From: Haoranjiania flava
Lineage (GTDB): Bacteria; Bacteroidota; Bacteroidia; Chitinophagales; Chitinophagaceae
DNA length: 64,000 bases
Reading direction: 5' to 3'
NCBI RefSeq assembly: GCF_025631005.1
Contig: NZ_JAOTPL010000009.1
Location: 62,001 to 126,000 of the forward strand
Part shown: positions 8,740 through 15,879 of the stretch, piece by piece
Layout: each line of letters begins with the position of its first letter
Position numbering within the stretch: position 1 is the first letter of the stretch
Position numbers and translations under genes: made by a program
Notes under the pieces: model-generated
What the model was told of the DNA's origin: nothing
The model's database searches: none
The model's input: the letters and a program-made list of their open reading frames with translations, nothing else

Positions 8740-8817
8740 ATGATAAACTTTAATATAAATATACACACTGATAAAAAGCAGGAAAACAACGGTGAAGTTG
8801 TAACCTACGGGACGTGA
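8740..8817 (+). CDS. 25-residue peptide minigene
   Basis: The frame from ATG 8740 to TGA 8817 encodes a 25-residue hydrophilic peptide beginning MINFNINIHTD and ending GEVVTYGT. No homologue is recognised. It is supported by its setting: a promoter-like pair at 8688-8719, a 5' leader of about 14 nt, and a strong terminator 42 bp after the stop. The unit may instead be a small RNA with an accidental frame. Confidence 0.4.
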   Translation: MINFNINIHTDKKQENNGEVVTYGT

Positions 8818-8859
8818 TATGTAGTAGAATAATTTTTAAGAAATACTCAACATAATTAC

Positions 8860-8883
8860 CCCCGGCGTTCCGGGGTTTTTTTA
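8860..8883 (+). terminator. strong Rho-independent terminator
   Basis: CCCCGG-CGTT-CCGGGG followed by eight T. It closes the 25-codon minigene. Confidence 0.9.
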
Positions 8884-8902
8884 TGTGTAAAATAAAAAAA
8901 AG

Positions 8903-9025
8903 ATGTGCATATATTATTTATATAAACAAAAGACTTCAATAGAAGAAACTGCTTTGTTGAAGCAAAACTATAGCCATGTCTATGATATTGATTTTATTGA
9001 AGGTTTAAGCGATCGGCATATATAA
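8903..9025 (+). CDS. 40-residue ORF, possible gene remnant
   Basis: ATG 8903 to TAA 9025 gives a 40-residue protein starting MCIYYLYKQK and ending GLSDRHI. It is preceded by A-rich sequence, as Bacteroidota genes often are, and followed 21 bp later by a perfect terminator hairpin. The Met-Cys start resembles the catalytic N-terminus of SOS-response-associated (YedK/HMCES) peptidases, which would make it a 5' fragment, but the similarity is too short to rely on. Confidence 0.35.
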   Translation: MCIYYLYKQKTSIEETALLKQNYSHVYDIDFIEGLSDRHI

Positions 9026-9046
9026 ATTATGTAAGTGTATAATATT

Positions 9047-9075
9047 AGCCCGATCGCAACATGATCGGGCTTTTT
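9047..9075 (+). terminator. strong Rho-independent terminator
   Basis: AGCCCGATC, 7-nt loop, GATCGGGCT: a perfect 9-bp stem followed by a T run. Confidence 0.9.
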
Positions 9076-9106
9076 ATATGCTAAAAAACAAAAGAAAAAT
9101 TTTAAA

Positions 9107-9391
9107 ATGGAAACAATTATAATCGGGATTATTTTAGGTACAATGCTTTTGCTATTCAGGCTATACCGTAGAAAAAAAGAATTTAATTTTTATTTCAGAA
9201 ACAGGTACCTGGAAAGCAAGGCCTTTTATTTTTATCTTTTTAATGATACCCCATCCATTACATTGGTAAACGACATCAATATTACTGAAGCGTTGAAATA
9301 TTTGCAGCAAAATTTCCACGCGCAGATAAAACATATTTATACCTATAATGATTATGCACATGAAATAGCCATAAGCAAAGGTGCATACTAA
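9107..9391 (+). CDS. small membrane-anchored protein running into a hairpin repeat
   Basis: 94 residues with an N-terminal membrane helix (about 3-18), then a basic patch (RLYRRKKEF) and a soluble part rich in Tyr and Phe. No family recognised. The last 14 residues (AHEIAISKGAY at the end) are encoded by the left part of hairpin repeat copy A. The stop is a TAA where other copies read CAA, so the gene seems to end because a repeat entered its 3' end or because the repeat frame later mutated. It lies after two terminators and before the AAA ATPase gene. Confidence 0.5.
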   Translation: METIIIGIILGTMLLLFRLYRRKKEFNFYFRNRYLESKAFYFYLFNDTPSITLVNDINITEALKYLQQNFHAQIKHIYTYNDYAHEIAISKGAY

Positions 9392-9458
9392 CCGCGGATG
9401 AATAAAGGTTATTCCATGCGACCATTAAAAACAGCCGCAAAGCGGCGCACTAAAAAAT
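9354..9458 (+). repeat. hairpin repeat, copy A
   Basis: Left arm CACATGAAATAGCC (9357-9370) and right arm GGTTATTCCATGCG (9407-9420) pair with one G-T and two mismatches. The core GCATACTAACCGCGGATGA lies between. A tail containing a GCCGCAAAGCGGC hairpin runs to the start of copy B. The tail is shared with copy C. Confidence 0.8.
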
Positions 9459-9548
9459 ATACACATGAAATAGCCATAAGCATAGGTGCATACCAACCGC
9501 GGATGAATAAAGACTATTCCATGTGACCATAAAGAAAAAATAAAAAAT
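9459..9548 (+). repeat. hairpin repeat, copy B
   Basis: Exactly 90 bp from one ATACACATG to the next. Left arm 9462-9475, right arm GACTATTCCATGTG (9512-9525), core GCATACCAACCGCGGATGA. The next ATACACATG at 9549 begins a truncated copy that leads into the ATPase gene. Confidence 0.85.
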
Positions 9549-9580
9549 ATACACATGAAAGTAATGAATTAAAAGCCGAT

Positions 9581-10423
9581 ATGATAATCATAATGCTGAA
9601 AGGAGCAATATTGATAGAATTATCTATGGCTTATGCAGAATTTCTGTATCCTCAAAACAAGTCTGAACAAATTGAAACGCTTGTAAAAAGTATATCTATA
9701 TTTAAAGAAAAGAAAAAGCAAAGAGAAAACGAGATGAATATTATTGTTAATGGCGAAGACGGGTTAATTCTTAAAACACTGGATATAAAATCTACTCAAC
9801 TAAATATAGAATACTTTTATAATGATGATTTTTTACAGGTTCACAGAGATATTCTTGCAAGGCTCAAAACACCTAACGATAAAGGTATTGTGCTTTTGCA
9901 TGGACTTCCCGGCACAGGCAAAACTACTTATTTACGATATTTAATCGGAGAAGTAGATAAGCGTATTTTATTTGTTTCGCCCTCCGTTGCAGAAAATTTG
10001 ATGGATCCAACGTTTATTGATTTGCTGATCGATAATCCAAATGCAATACTTATTATTGAAGACGCCGAGAATATAATAATGGACAGAAAAGTCAATGCTG
10101 TTTCTTCAGTCTCCAACCTGTTAAACCTGAGTGACGGGCTTTTGAGCGATTGTTTAAATGTGCAAATCATATGTACCTTTAATAGTAATATTTCAACCAT
10201 AGATAATGCATTAATGCGTAAAGGCAGGCTTATTGCAAGGTATGAATTCGGTAAATTGAAAATAGATAAAGCCCAACAACTATGCGAGTTTCTTGAAAAG
10301 GAAATAACAGTAAAACGGGAAATGACGCTCGCGGAATTAATGAATGCAAACAATACAGATTATGCCGAACAAAATATACGCCCTATTGGCTTTAGGAGGG
10401 AACATGTTTTGACAGAGAATTAA
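9581..10423 (+). CDS. AAA-family ATPase next to rtcB
   Basis: 280 residues. Walker A GLPGTGKTT at about 108-116, Walker B ILIIEDAEN at about 156-164, sensor-1 region ICTFNSNIS, and an arginine-finger-like ALMRKGRL. The ATPase core is thus complete, of the AAA/BCS1-like type. The N-terminal ~100 residues (with a charged segment KEKKKQREN) are not recognised and may be shortened, because a hairpin repeat ends only 32 bp upstream. The ATG at 9593 is an alternative start. Sequence is AT-rich against its neighbours. It is followed by two more repeats and rtcB, so an RNA repair or remodelling partnership is possible but unproven. Confidence 0.8.
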   Translation: MIIIMLKGAILIELSMAYAEFLYPQNKSEQIETLVKSISIFKEKKKQRENEMNIIVNGEDGLILKTLDIKSTQLNIEYFYNDDFLQVHRDILARLKTPNDKGIVLLHGLPGTGKTTYLRYLIGEVDKRILFVSPSVAENLMDPTFIDLLIDNPNAILIIEDAENIIMDRKVNAVSSVSNLLNLSDGLLSDCLNVQIICTFNSNISTIDNALMRKGRLIARYEFGKLKIDKAQQLCEFLEKEITVKREMTLAELMNANNTDYAEQNIRPIGFRREHVLTEN

Positions 10424-10483
10424 TGCATTCGACACAAATGGTTATAGCTATTATCAAAGCCTGTTACGCAGTATAAATCTATA

Positions 10484-10600
10484 AATGAAATAGCCATAAA
10501 CCATACACGTTTACCAATCGAGCATGAATAAGCGCATAGAAGTTCACTGGAAGTAATTCCAGGCAACCATTAAAACTGCCGTAAAGCGGCGCACTAAAAT
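10484..10600 (+). repeat. hairpin repeat, copy C (diverged)
   Basis: It starts ATGAAATAGCCATAAA and keeps TTACCAATCGAGCATGAATAA and a late TAATTCCAGG. Its tail (CCATTAAAACTGCCGTAAAGCGGCGCACTAAAA, in two parts from 10567) is nearly the tail of copy A. The right arm is mutated, so the stem is lost. Confidence 0.7.
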
Positions 10601-10602
10601 TT

Positions 10603-10692
10603 ACACACATGAAATAGCCATAAGCAAAGTTGCATACCAACCGCGAATGAATAAAGGCTATTCCATGTGGCCATAAAGAAAAAATAAAAATT
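10603..10692 (+). repeat. hairpin repeat, copy D, directly upstream of rtcB
   Basis: Left arm CACATGAAATAGCC (10606-10619) pairs with right arm GGCTATTCCATGTG (10656-10669) over 14 positions with one mismatch, the best stem of the family. Core GCATACCAACCGCGAATGA. The next CACATG, exactly 90 bp on (10696-10701), contains the rtcB start codon, so the repeat forms the leader of rtcB. Confidence 0.9.
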
Positions 10693-10698
10693 ATACAC

Positions 10699-12120
10699 AT
10701 GAAAAAACTAAAGATCACCGGCAAGGAACTAAGAGCAATCGGCTATCCCGAAGGGCCTGTGGTAAGCCTGGCAATAAATATTGCCAAAAAATTTTTTAAG
10801 CACAATACCAGGGAGCAGGCGTTAAAGATATTAAAAGATGTATTGGATAAACCCCAGGCTTTCCTGGAAGATGAACGACTCGCGCCGGTTGCCTTACAAT
10901 TAAAACCTGCCGCAAAGACCGAACTTTATGAAACATCCTTAAACAACCAGGGTGTACCTTTTAATATTTTCGGAGCCGAATTTATTGAAGAAGGCGCCAC
11001 GAGCCAGATGTATACAGCAGCCAAACTACCTGTAGCCGTCATCGGTGCACTGATGCCAGATGCGCACCACGGATATGGATTACCTATCGGCGGCGTACTG
11101 GCTACAGCCAACGAAGTAATCCCTTATGGAGTGGGTGTAGACATTGGTTGCAGGATGTGCCTGTCGGTCTTTAACATCGATCCTAAAGCATTAAAGGAAA
11201 AAGAAAATTACTTTGCAAGAGAAATAATTGAAAATACTAAATTCGGCAGCGGCGCACAGTTAGACAAAGCTGCTGACCATGCTGTGATGGAAAATAAAGC
11301 ATTTTACGAGCATGGTCTGCTGAGAAGCCTGCACACAAAAGCCTGGAAGCAGCTCGGCACCAGCGGTTCAGGAAATCATTTTGTAGAGTTTGGCGAAGTG
11401 ATCATAGAGGAAGATGATGAAATATTAGGTATTCCCAAAGGCAAATATACAGGCTTGCTATCGCACTCCGGCTCGCGTGGGCTGGGAGCCAGTATTGCCG
11501 GCCACTATACCAAATTGGCTATGCAAAAAAGAAGGCTGCCTGCAGAAGCCAGGAACCTCGCCTGGCTTTCATTGGATGAGCAGGAAGGGCAGGAATACTG
11601 GATAGCCATGAACCTGGCGGGCGAGTATGCAAGCGCCTGCCACCACATTATTCATGAAAAAATAGCCAGGCAGTTGGGCGAGCGGCCGGTAAAGATGGTA
11701 GAGAACCACCACAATTTTGCTTGGAAGGAAAAATTTGAAAACCGTGATGTGATTGTGCACAGGAAAGGAGCCACACCGGCGGGTAAAGATGTGCTGGGCA
11801 TCATCCCCGGCAGTATGACAGCCAACGGCTATATTGTAAAAGGCAAAGGAAATGAGGCTTCAGTGAATTCTGCTTCACACGGAGCAGGAAGAAAGATGAG
11901 CCGGACCAAAGCAATGGAGACCATTTCACACAGTGAATTAAAAGAAGCTTTACATAAATCCGGTGTTAAACTGCTTGGCGCCGGGTTGGACGAAGCGCCT
12001 TTTGCCTATAAAGACATTGACGCGGTAATGCGCGCCCAGAACAATCTTGTTGACATTGTTGGCAGCTTTAAACCAAAGATTGTAAAGATGGATGGCGCCG
12101 CACCGGGTACGAAAGCATAA
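10699..12120 (+). CDS. rtcB: RNA-splicing ligase RtcB
   Basis: 473 residues, normal for the family. It joins RNA 2',3'-cyclic phosphate or 3'-phosphate ends to 5'-OH ends using GTP and Mn2+. Metal and active-site motifs: VDIGCRMCLSV (Cys near residue 150), SGSGNHFVEFG, SHSGSRGLGASIAGHY, VENHHNFAW, and the guanylated His in NSASHGAGRKMSR (about residue 394). No archease gene is adjacent. The start ATG lies in the sequence TATACACATG that also opens each hairpin repeat. Upstream come an AAA ATPase and four repeat copies, so expression or substrate recognition may involve these hairpins. Confidence 0.95.
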   Translation: MKKLKITGKELRAIGYPEGPVVSLAINIAKKFFKHNTREQALKILKDVLDKPQAFLEDERLAPVALQLKPAAKTELYETSLNNQGVPFNIFGAEFIEEGATSQMYTAAKLPVAVIGALMPDAHHGYGLPIGGVLATANEVIPYGVGVDIGCRMCLSVFNIDPKALKEKENYFAREIIENTKFGSGAQLDKAADHAVMENKAFYEHGLLRSLHTKAWKQLGTSGSGNHFVEFGEVIIEEDDEILGIPKGKYTGLLSHSGSRGLGASIAGHYTKLAMQKRRLPAEARNLAWLSLDEQEGQEYWIAMNLAGEYASACHHIIHEKIARQLGERPVKMVENHHNFAWKEKFENRDVIVHRKGATPAGKDVLGIIPGSMTANGYIVKGKGNEASVNSASHGAGRKMSRTKAMETISHSELKEALHKSGVKLLGAGLDEAPFAYKDIDAVMRAQNNLVDIVGSFKPKIVKMDGAAPGTKA

Positions 12121-12154
12121 GAATATCCCAGGAGGGGAATGATCTTATCCAACG

Positions 12155-12343
12155 CTATTCCTCATTATTTGTTTTTTCTTTTTTGCCGGGGTTGTTATCC
12201 AGGCTTTTTTTAAAATCTTCCAGCTCACCCGGCTTCTTACCATCTGTAGGCAGGTGATGCATTTCAGGCTCTTCTTTACACTGCTCTTCTGCCAGCTTTT
12301 TGGCAACAGATTTTACATTTTTATCTTCTCTATTTTCGTTCAT
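12155..12343 (-). CDS. small charged hydrophilic protein
   Basis: 62 residues from the ATG at 12343, rich in Lys, Glu and Asn (KNVKSVAKKLAEEQCKEEPE, ending KEKTNNEE). No domain recognised. A frame opening at 12409 would add an unlikely hydrophobic leader, so the inner Met was chosen. It converges on rtcB with a 34-bp gap. Probably a real small cytoplasmic protein, but composition is the only evidence. Confidence 0.45.
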   Translation of the reverse strand: MNENREDKNVKSVAKKLAEEQCKEEPEMHHLPTDGKKPGELEDFKKSLDNNPGKKEKTNNEE

Positions 12344-12667
12344 GACTATCTGTTTTAATGTAGGTAATGTATGCAATTTAATCAAAAGCATAAACAATGC
12401 CACAAACAAGTGCTGGGTCTATAGTGCCGATTTTTTGATTTAGACTATGTGCGTGCTCTATACAGATTGCGCATTGCAGAGGAGGTTACCTGCAACCTGA
12501 TTTTATTGGCAGTACCGCATCAACCTGGCGCTTTGTAGCAGCGACAATGCGTATGCAAAGCAAATAAACAGAGATAAACAAAGCGCCCTTGGATCATTGG
12601 CAACAAATTACTGTAGATCAAGCCGGTATTCCTTTTTTTCCTACTTGGTTATATGAGGAAATTTGTT

Positions 12668-14074
12668 TTACGCCATTATGCCTGCCGCTTTCAAAAGGAA
12701 ATTGTGCAGTTCGTAGTTTTTTACAAAAGGCAGCAGGTTCTCACTGCCGGGGCCAAACATCGTCAGCTCAACGTAGTCTCCCGAGTGGTCCATAGAGCCG
12801 AAGCCGATGTTGAAATATTTCTGCTCCATAATGGCCAGTTCCCTGAACGGAAGCTTGTAACTGTTATAAATACCCTCGCTATCGAGCTTTTGATAGCGCT
12901 TTAATAATTCCCCGGCCTCCTCTGTACTCACCCCAATGCCATGGGCCGCTTCAATTCTTTCCCTCACCTGCGCAGCCGTATTGTCTTTCGTGATCCCCAT
13001 CAGTATCCAGTCGCTCGAATGTTTTACACTTTGTAATTTATCAAAATTATCACCGGCCTTTGAGCCGTAAAACAGCCCGGGGTTAGCATTGCCGTGGTCG
13101 GTAGTTACTATCAGCAGGGTGTCTTTGTTGTTGTTTACAAAATCCATAGCTACTTTCAGCGCATCGTCAAAAGCTATCTGGTCGTAAAGCAGCGCTGCAG
13201 CATCATTGGCATGTGCTGCCCAGTCTACCTTGCCGCCTTCTATCTGCATCACAAAGCCATTCTTGTTCCTGCTCAGTTGCTGCAGGGCAGTTTTGGCCAT
13301 CTCTGCCAGCGTCGGCGTATTGCTGATCAGCGCAGCATCGTTTCTCCTGTCGATCTCGTAAGGCAGGCTTTCACCGTGGAATACGCCCAGCACAGGCGCT
13401 GAATTGGTTGCAGGGATGCTCAGCATCTCTTGCCTGTTGCGCACCACTTTAAAGCCGCTGTTGCGAAACAGGGAGAAAACATCCTGTTTATCTTTTCTTT
13501 TATCAGCGCTAAAAATATTTACCCCGCCGCCCATCATTACATCAAAACGGAGCTTATGATACTCAAGCGCAATATCTTCCATGGCGCTTCTTTTATTGCT
13601 GTTCACGCAGAAGCCCGCAGGCGTGGCATGCGTGATGGGCACAGAGGTAACGCAGCCTACAGATTTTCCCTTTGCTTTGAATTTCTGCAGAATGGGTTTG
13701 TTAAAGCTGCCGTCGGCATTCACATTCAGCGAACCGTTGGGCACTCTTTTGCCGCCGCCCCACGAGGAGCTGGCCGCTGCAGAATCTGTAACAATGGAGC
13801 TGGCAGATGCCGTATCCATCAGCGCGCGCCTGGTGCCTTGCTGCTGCATCAGTTGGACCCAGTGGCTGTGGCGGCCTTCTTTCCTGTAAATGAGTGCATC
13901 GGCCATTTGCAAAGTGCCGTTGCTCATGCCGTCGCTCACCATAAAGATGATGTTCCTGGCCGTTTTGCCAGACCATTTTTGTGTGCGCGCTGCTGTTTGA
14001 CCAATGCCGGGATTAATAAGCGCAGTGCCTAAAAACGCCAACGAACCATTCCTGAAAAAATCTCTTCTTCTCAT
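12668..14074 (-). CDS. alkaline phosphatase, Tat-exported
   Basis: 468 residues. It starts with a twin-Arg-like signal (MRRRDFFRNGSLAFLGTAL), so export in folded form is likely. The alkaline phosphatase fold shows metal-binding VSDGM (near 48), the nucleophile Ser98 in VTDSAAAS, then ITHATPAGF, EGGKVDWAAHAND and TTDHGNANPG. It releases phosphate from phosphomonoesters in the periplasm. It is the last gene of the minus-strand glycan block, 80 bp after the GH20 gene, and could remove phosphates freed by the other enzymes. Its base composition is visibly GC-richer than the GH20 gene upstream. Confidence 0.9.
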   Translation of the reverse strand: MRRRDFFRNGSLAFLGTALINPGIGQTAARTQKWSGKTARNIIFMVSDGMSNGTLQMADALIYRKEGRHSHWVQLMQQQGTRRALMDTASASSIVTDSAAASSSWGGGKRVPNGSLNVNADGSFNKPILQKFKAKGKSVGCVTSVPITHATPAGFCVNSNKRSAMEDIALEYHKLRFDVMMGGGVNIFSADKRKDKQDVFSLFRNSGFKVVRNRQEMLSIPATNSAPVLGVFHGESLPYEIDRRNDAALISNTPTLAEMAKTALQQLSRNKNGFVMQIEGGKVDWAAHANDAAALLYDQIAFDDALKVAMDFVNNNKDTLLIVTTDHGNANPGLFYGSKAGDNFDKLQSVKHSSDWILMGITKDNTAAQVRERIEAAHGIGVSTEEAGELLKRYQKLDSEGIYNSYKLPFRELAIMEQKYFNIGFGSMDHSGDYVELTMFGPGSENLLPFVKNYELHNFLLKAAGIMA

Positions 14075-14154
14075 GCTTTAAAATTATAATTAAAATATTA
14101 ATTTGTTGTAATCTATCTAAGAATATTATGATCCAGTAAAACAGATTAAAAAAC

Positions 14155-15720
14155 TTAGGGTAAATTATAATTTTTAGATTTCCAATAGTTTATCAGGTAA
14201 GAGATATTCTTTTCAAATCTTGGAAAGTCTTTATGCTGTGCGTTTGTCCATCCAGACTCTGCATAAGCTGCGATACGCGGAAAAGTCTGATATGTAATAT
14301 CATTAAAAGTGGGAGTCCACTCACTCCACATGTGCGTACCAAGGCCTATTATCAGTTTCTGCTGGGCTGTATTTAAACCTGGGGGAACCGGTTTAAATCC
14401 GTACGCCTTTTTTAAATCAATTTGCTGATAAGTATAATCCAGATAAGTAAATCGGTGATCCGAATTAATAATTTCATAGCCTCTATCTATGCCGAACAGC
14501 AAATCTTTAGCCTCGCCCTTCCAAAATTGGACTATCGCATTTTTAGACAATGATGTATTTGCATTTTCTTCATTTGCCCATTCATGTACGTTTTTCCCCA
14601 ATATCTCGTTCCATCCTATTATCCTTTTACCCAAAGAATCTTCTACAAATTTTGATACTTCGTTTGTAAAGTGAACATGTAGATCATAATAGTTTTTGAT
14701 AGCATGCTTAGTCATATAATCCTGCACCAATTTAGAGTTCTTCCATTGATCAAATCTCACTTCATCGCCTCCTATATGGATATATTGCGAAGGAAATAAT
14801 TCTGAAACCTCTCGCAAAACCTGGTGAATGAAATGTTTGGCCCTTTCGTCACTAACGTCTAAAACTGCACTTTCAACTCCGAAACGGGTTGGAATCCTAA
14901 TTTTTTGCTTGGTCGTTCCCAAATAAGGATAGCTGGCAATTGCCGCAGAAGTATGCCCAGGCATACTAATTTCGGGAATAATCGTAATCTGGCGCTCGGC
15001 AGCATAAGCGATAATTTCTTTTATGTCTTCCTGAGTATAAAAACCACTATGCGCTTTGTAGTCCGAAACTTCGCTCTTCCATTTTTTTCCGCTATCGTTT
15101 ATCTGCGTACTATCTCTTTTAGAACCTATTTGAGTCAGTAATGGAAATGCTTTAATTTCTATTCTCCAGCCCGCATCATTAGTTAAATGCCAATGGAATT
15201 TATTCATTTTTAATAAGGCCATTTCATCCAGAAGCTTCTTTACAACTTCCTTTCCATGAAAATAGCGGGCTTCGTCCAGCATAAACGATCGCCATTTAAA
15301 GGCGGGCTCATCTTTAATGGTCACCAAAGGGATTTCAATTGATTTGAGGATAAGCTGATTTAAGCTTTGAATTCCGTAAAAAATGCCTGCCTCGGTAGTC
15401 GCTTTTATTTCTACTTTGTTTTCAAAAGTAGAAAGCTCATATGATTCCGAATTATCAGATGCGTTTGCGCTCAACAGCAGATTAATCTGAACTCCCTTTT
15501 TCCAGGTAGTTTTTAAAATCCCTCTTTCATTAAGTATTTTCTGTAAATATGTCTTCTGATTTGAATTACCAACTATGTATACGCCTTTAGAAAAATTTAA
15601 TGCACCTTTTTTTACCATTACATTATTTGGATAAGGAACTATGAATAGTTCTGTTTGCGCTAAAATGGTATTACTGACTAATAAAGCCAGAAAAAGATGT
15701 ATTAAATTCAAATATTTCAT
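14155..15720 (-). CDS. beta-N-acetylhexosaminidase, GH20
   Basis: 521 residues from the ATG at 15720, which begins a clear signal peptide (MKYLNLIHLFLALLV...ILAQ). An outer frame start at 15747 would precede it by nine polar residues. N-terminal GH20b domain, then the GH20 barrel: DEARYFHGKEVVKKLLDEMA, FHWHLTNDAGWRIEI, PEISMPGHTSAAI, and the catalytic Asp-Glu in HIGGDE (about residue 320). A Trp-rich end (THMWSEWTP) forms the pocket. It removes terminal beta-linked GlcNAc or GalNAc in the periplasm. AT-rich codon use matches the SusC/D genes and differs from the phosphatase. Confidence 0.93.
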   Translation of the reverse strand: MKYLNLIHLFLALLVSNTILAQTELFIVPYPNNVMVKKGALNFSKGVYIVGNSNQKTYLQKILNERGILKTTWKKGVQINLLLSANASDNSESYELSTFENKVEIKATTEAGIFYGIQSLNQLILKSIEIPLVTIKDEPAFKWRSFMLDEARYFHGKEVVKKLLDEMALLKMNKFHWHLTNDAGWRIEIKAFPLLTQIGSKRDSTQINDSGKKWKSEVSDYKAHSGFYTQEDIKEIIAYAAERQITIIPEISMPGHTSAAIASYPYLGTTKQKIRIPTRFGVESAVLDVSDERAKHFIHQVLREVSELFPSQYIHIGGDEVRFDQWKNSKLVQDYMTKHAIKNYYDLHVHFTNEVSKFVEDSLGKRIIGWNEILGKNVHEWANEENANTSLSKNAIVQFWKGEAKDLLFGIDRGYEIINSDHRFTYLDYTYQQIDLKKAYGFKPVPPGLNTAQQKLIIGLGTHMWSEWTPTFNDITYQTFPRIAAYAESGWTNAQHKDFPRFEKNISYLINYWKSKNYNLP

Positions 15721-15734
15721 AAAATGGTTTATAA

Positions 15735-15868
15735 GAGGATGTCTCAAAAGTTTTTTTCATCGTTCATCCCGAATCATCAGGAGCGCTTAAGAAAGAAATT
15801 CCTACCACCCGGTAAACAAGTCTCCTTAAGATGGTTGAAATGACATTTTTTTATTTTGCGACACCCTC
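15735..15868. repeat. 134-bp intergenic inverted-repeat element
   Basis: The ends are GAGGATGTCTCAAAA and, inverted, GAGGGTGTCGCAAAA (13 of 15 identical). Inside is TTGAAATGACA, the reverse of a TGTCATTTCAACC motif often met between Bacteroidota genes. It separates the beta-helix lipoprotein gene from the GH20 gene. Likely a small non-autonomous, MITE-like element. Confidence 0.6.
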
Positions 15869-15879
15869 ATTTATTTTAA

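Noticed and set aside
8903..9025. Confident assignment of the Met-Cys ORF to the SOS-associated peptidase family
   Set aside because: Only the Met-Cys start fits; the 40 residues lack the other family motifs.
9354..9548. Integron attC-like sites
   Set aside because: The repeats have inverted arms and lie next to accessory genes, but no GTTRRRY/RYYYAAC core is present, no integrase is in view, and they sit at 5' rather than 3' gene ends.
10603..10692. tRNA-like or Y-RNA-like gene upstream of rtcB
   Set aside because: No T-arm consensus (GTTCGAATC-like) and no acceptor stem; only a long-stem hairpin is visible.
12589..12904. Plus-strand frames at the end of the alkaline phosphatase gene
   Set aside because: They overlap each other and the phosphatase 3' end in antisense, and show no domain.
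13430..14032. 200-codon plus-strand frame opposite the alkaline phosphatase gene
   Set aside because: Antisense shadow of a well-supported gene; composition (Ala, His, Arg) follows from the GC-rich complement.
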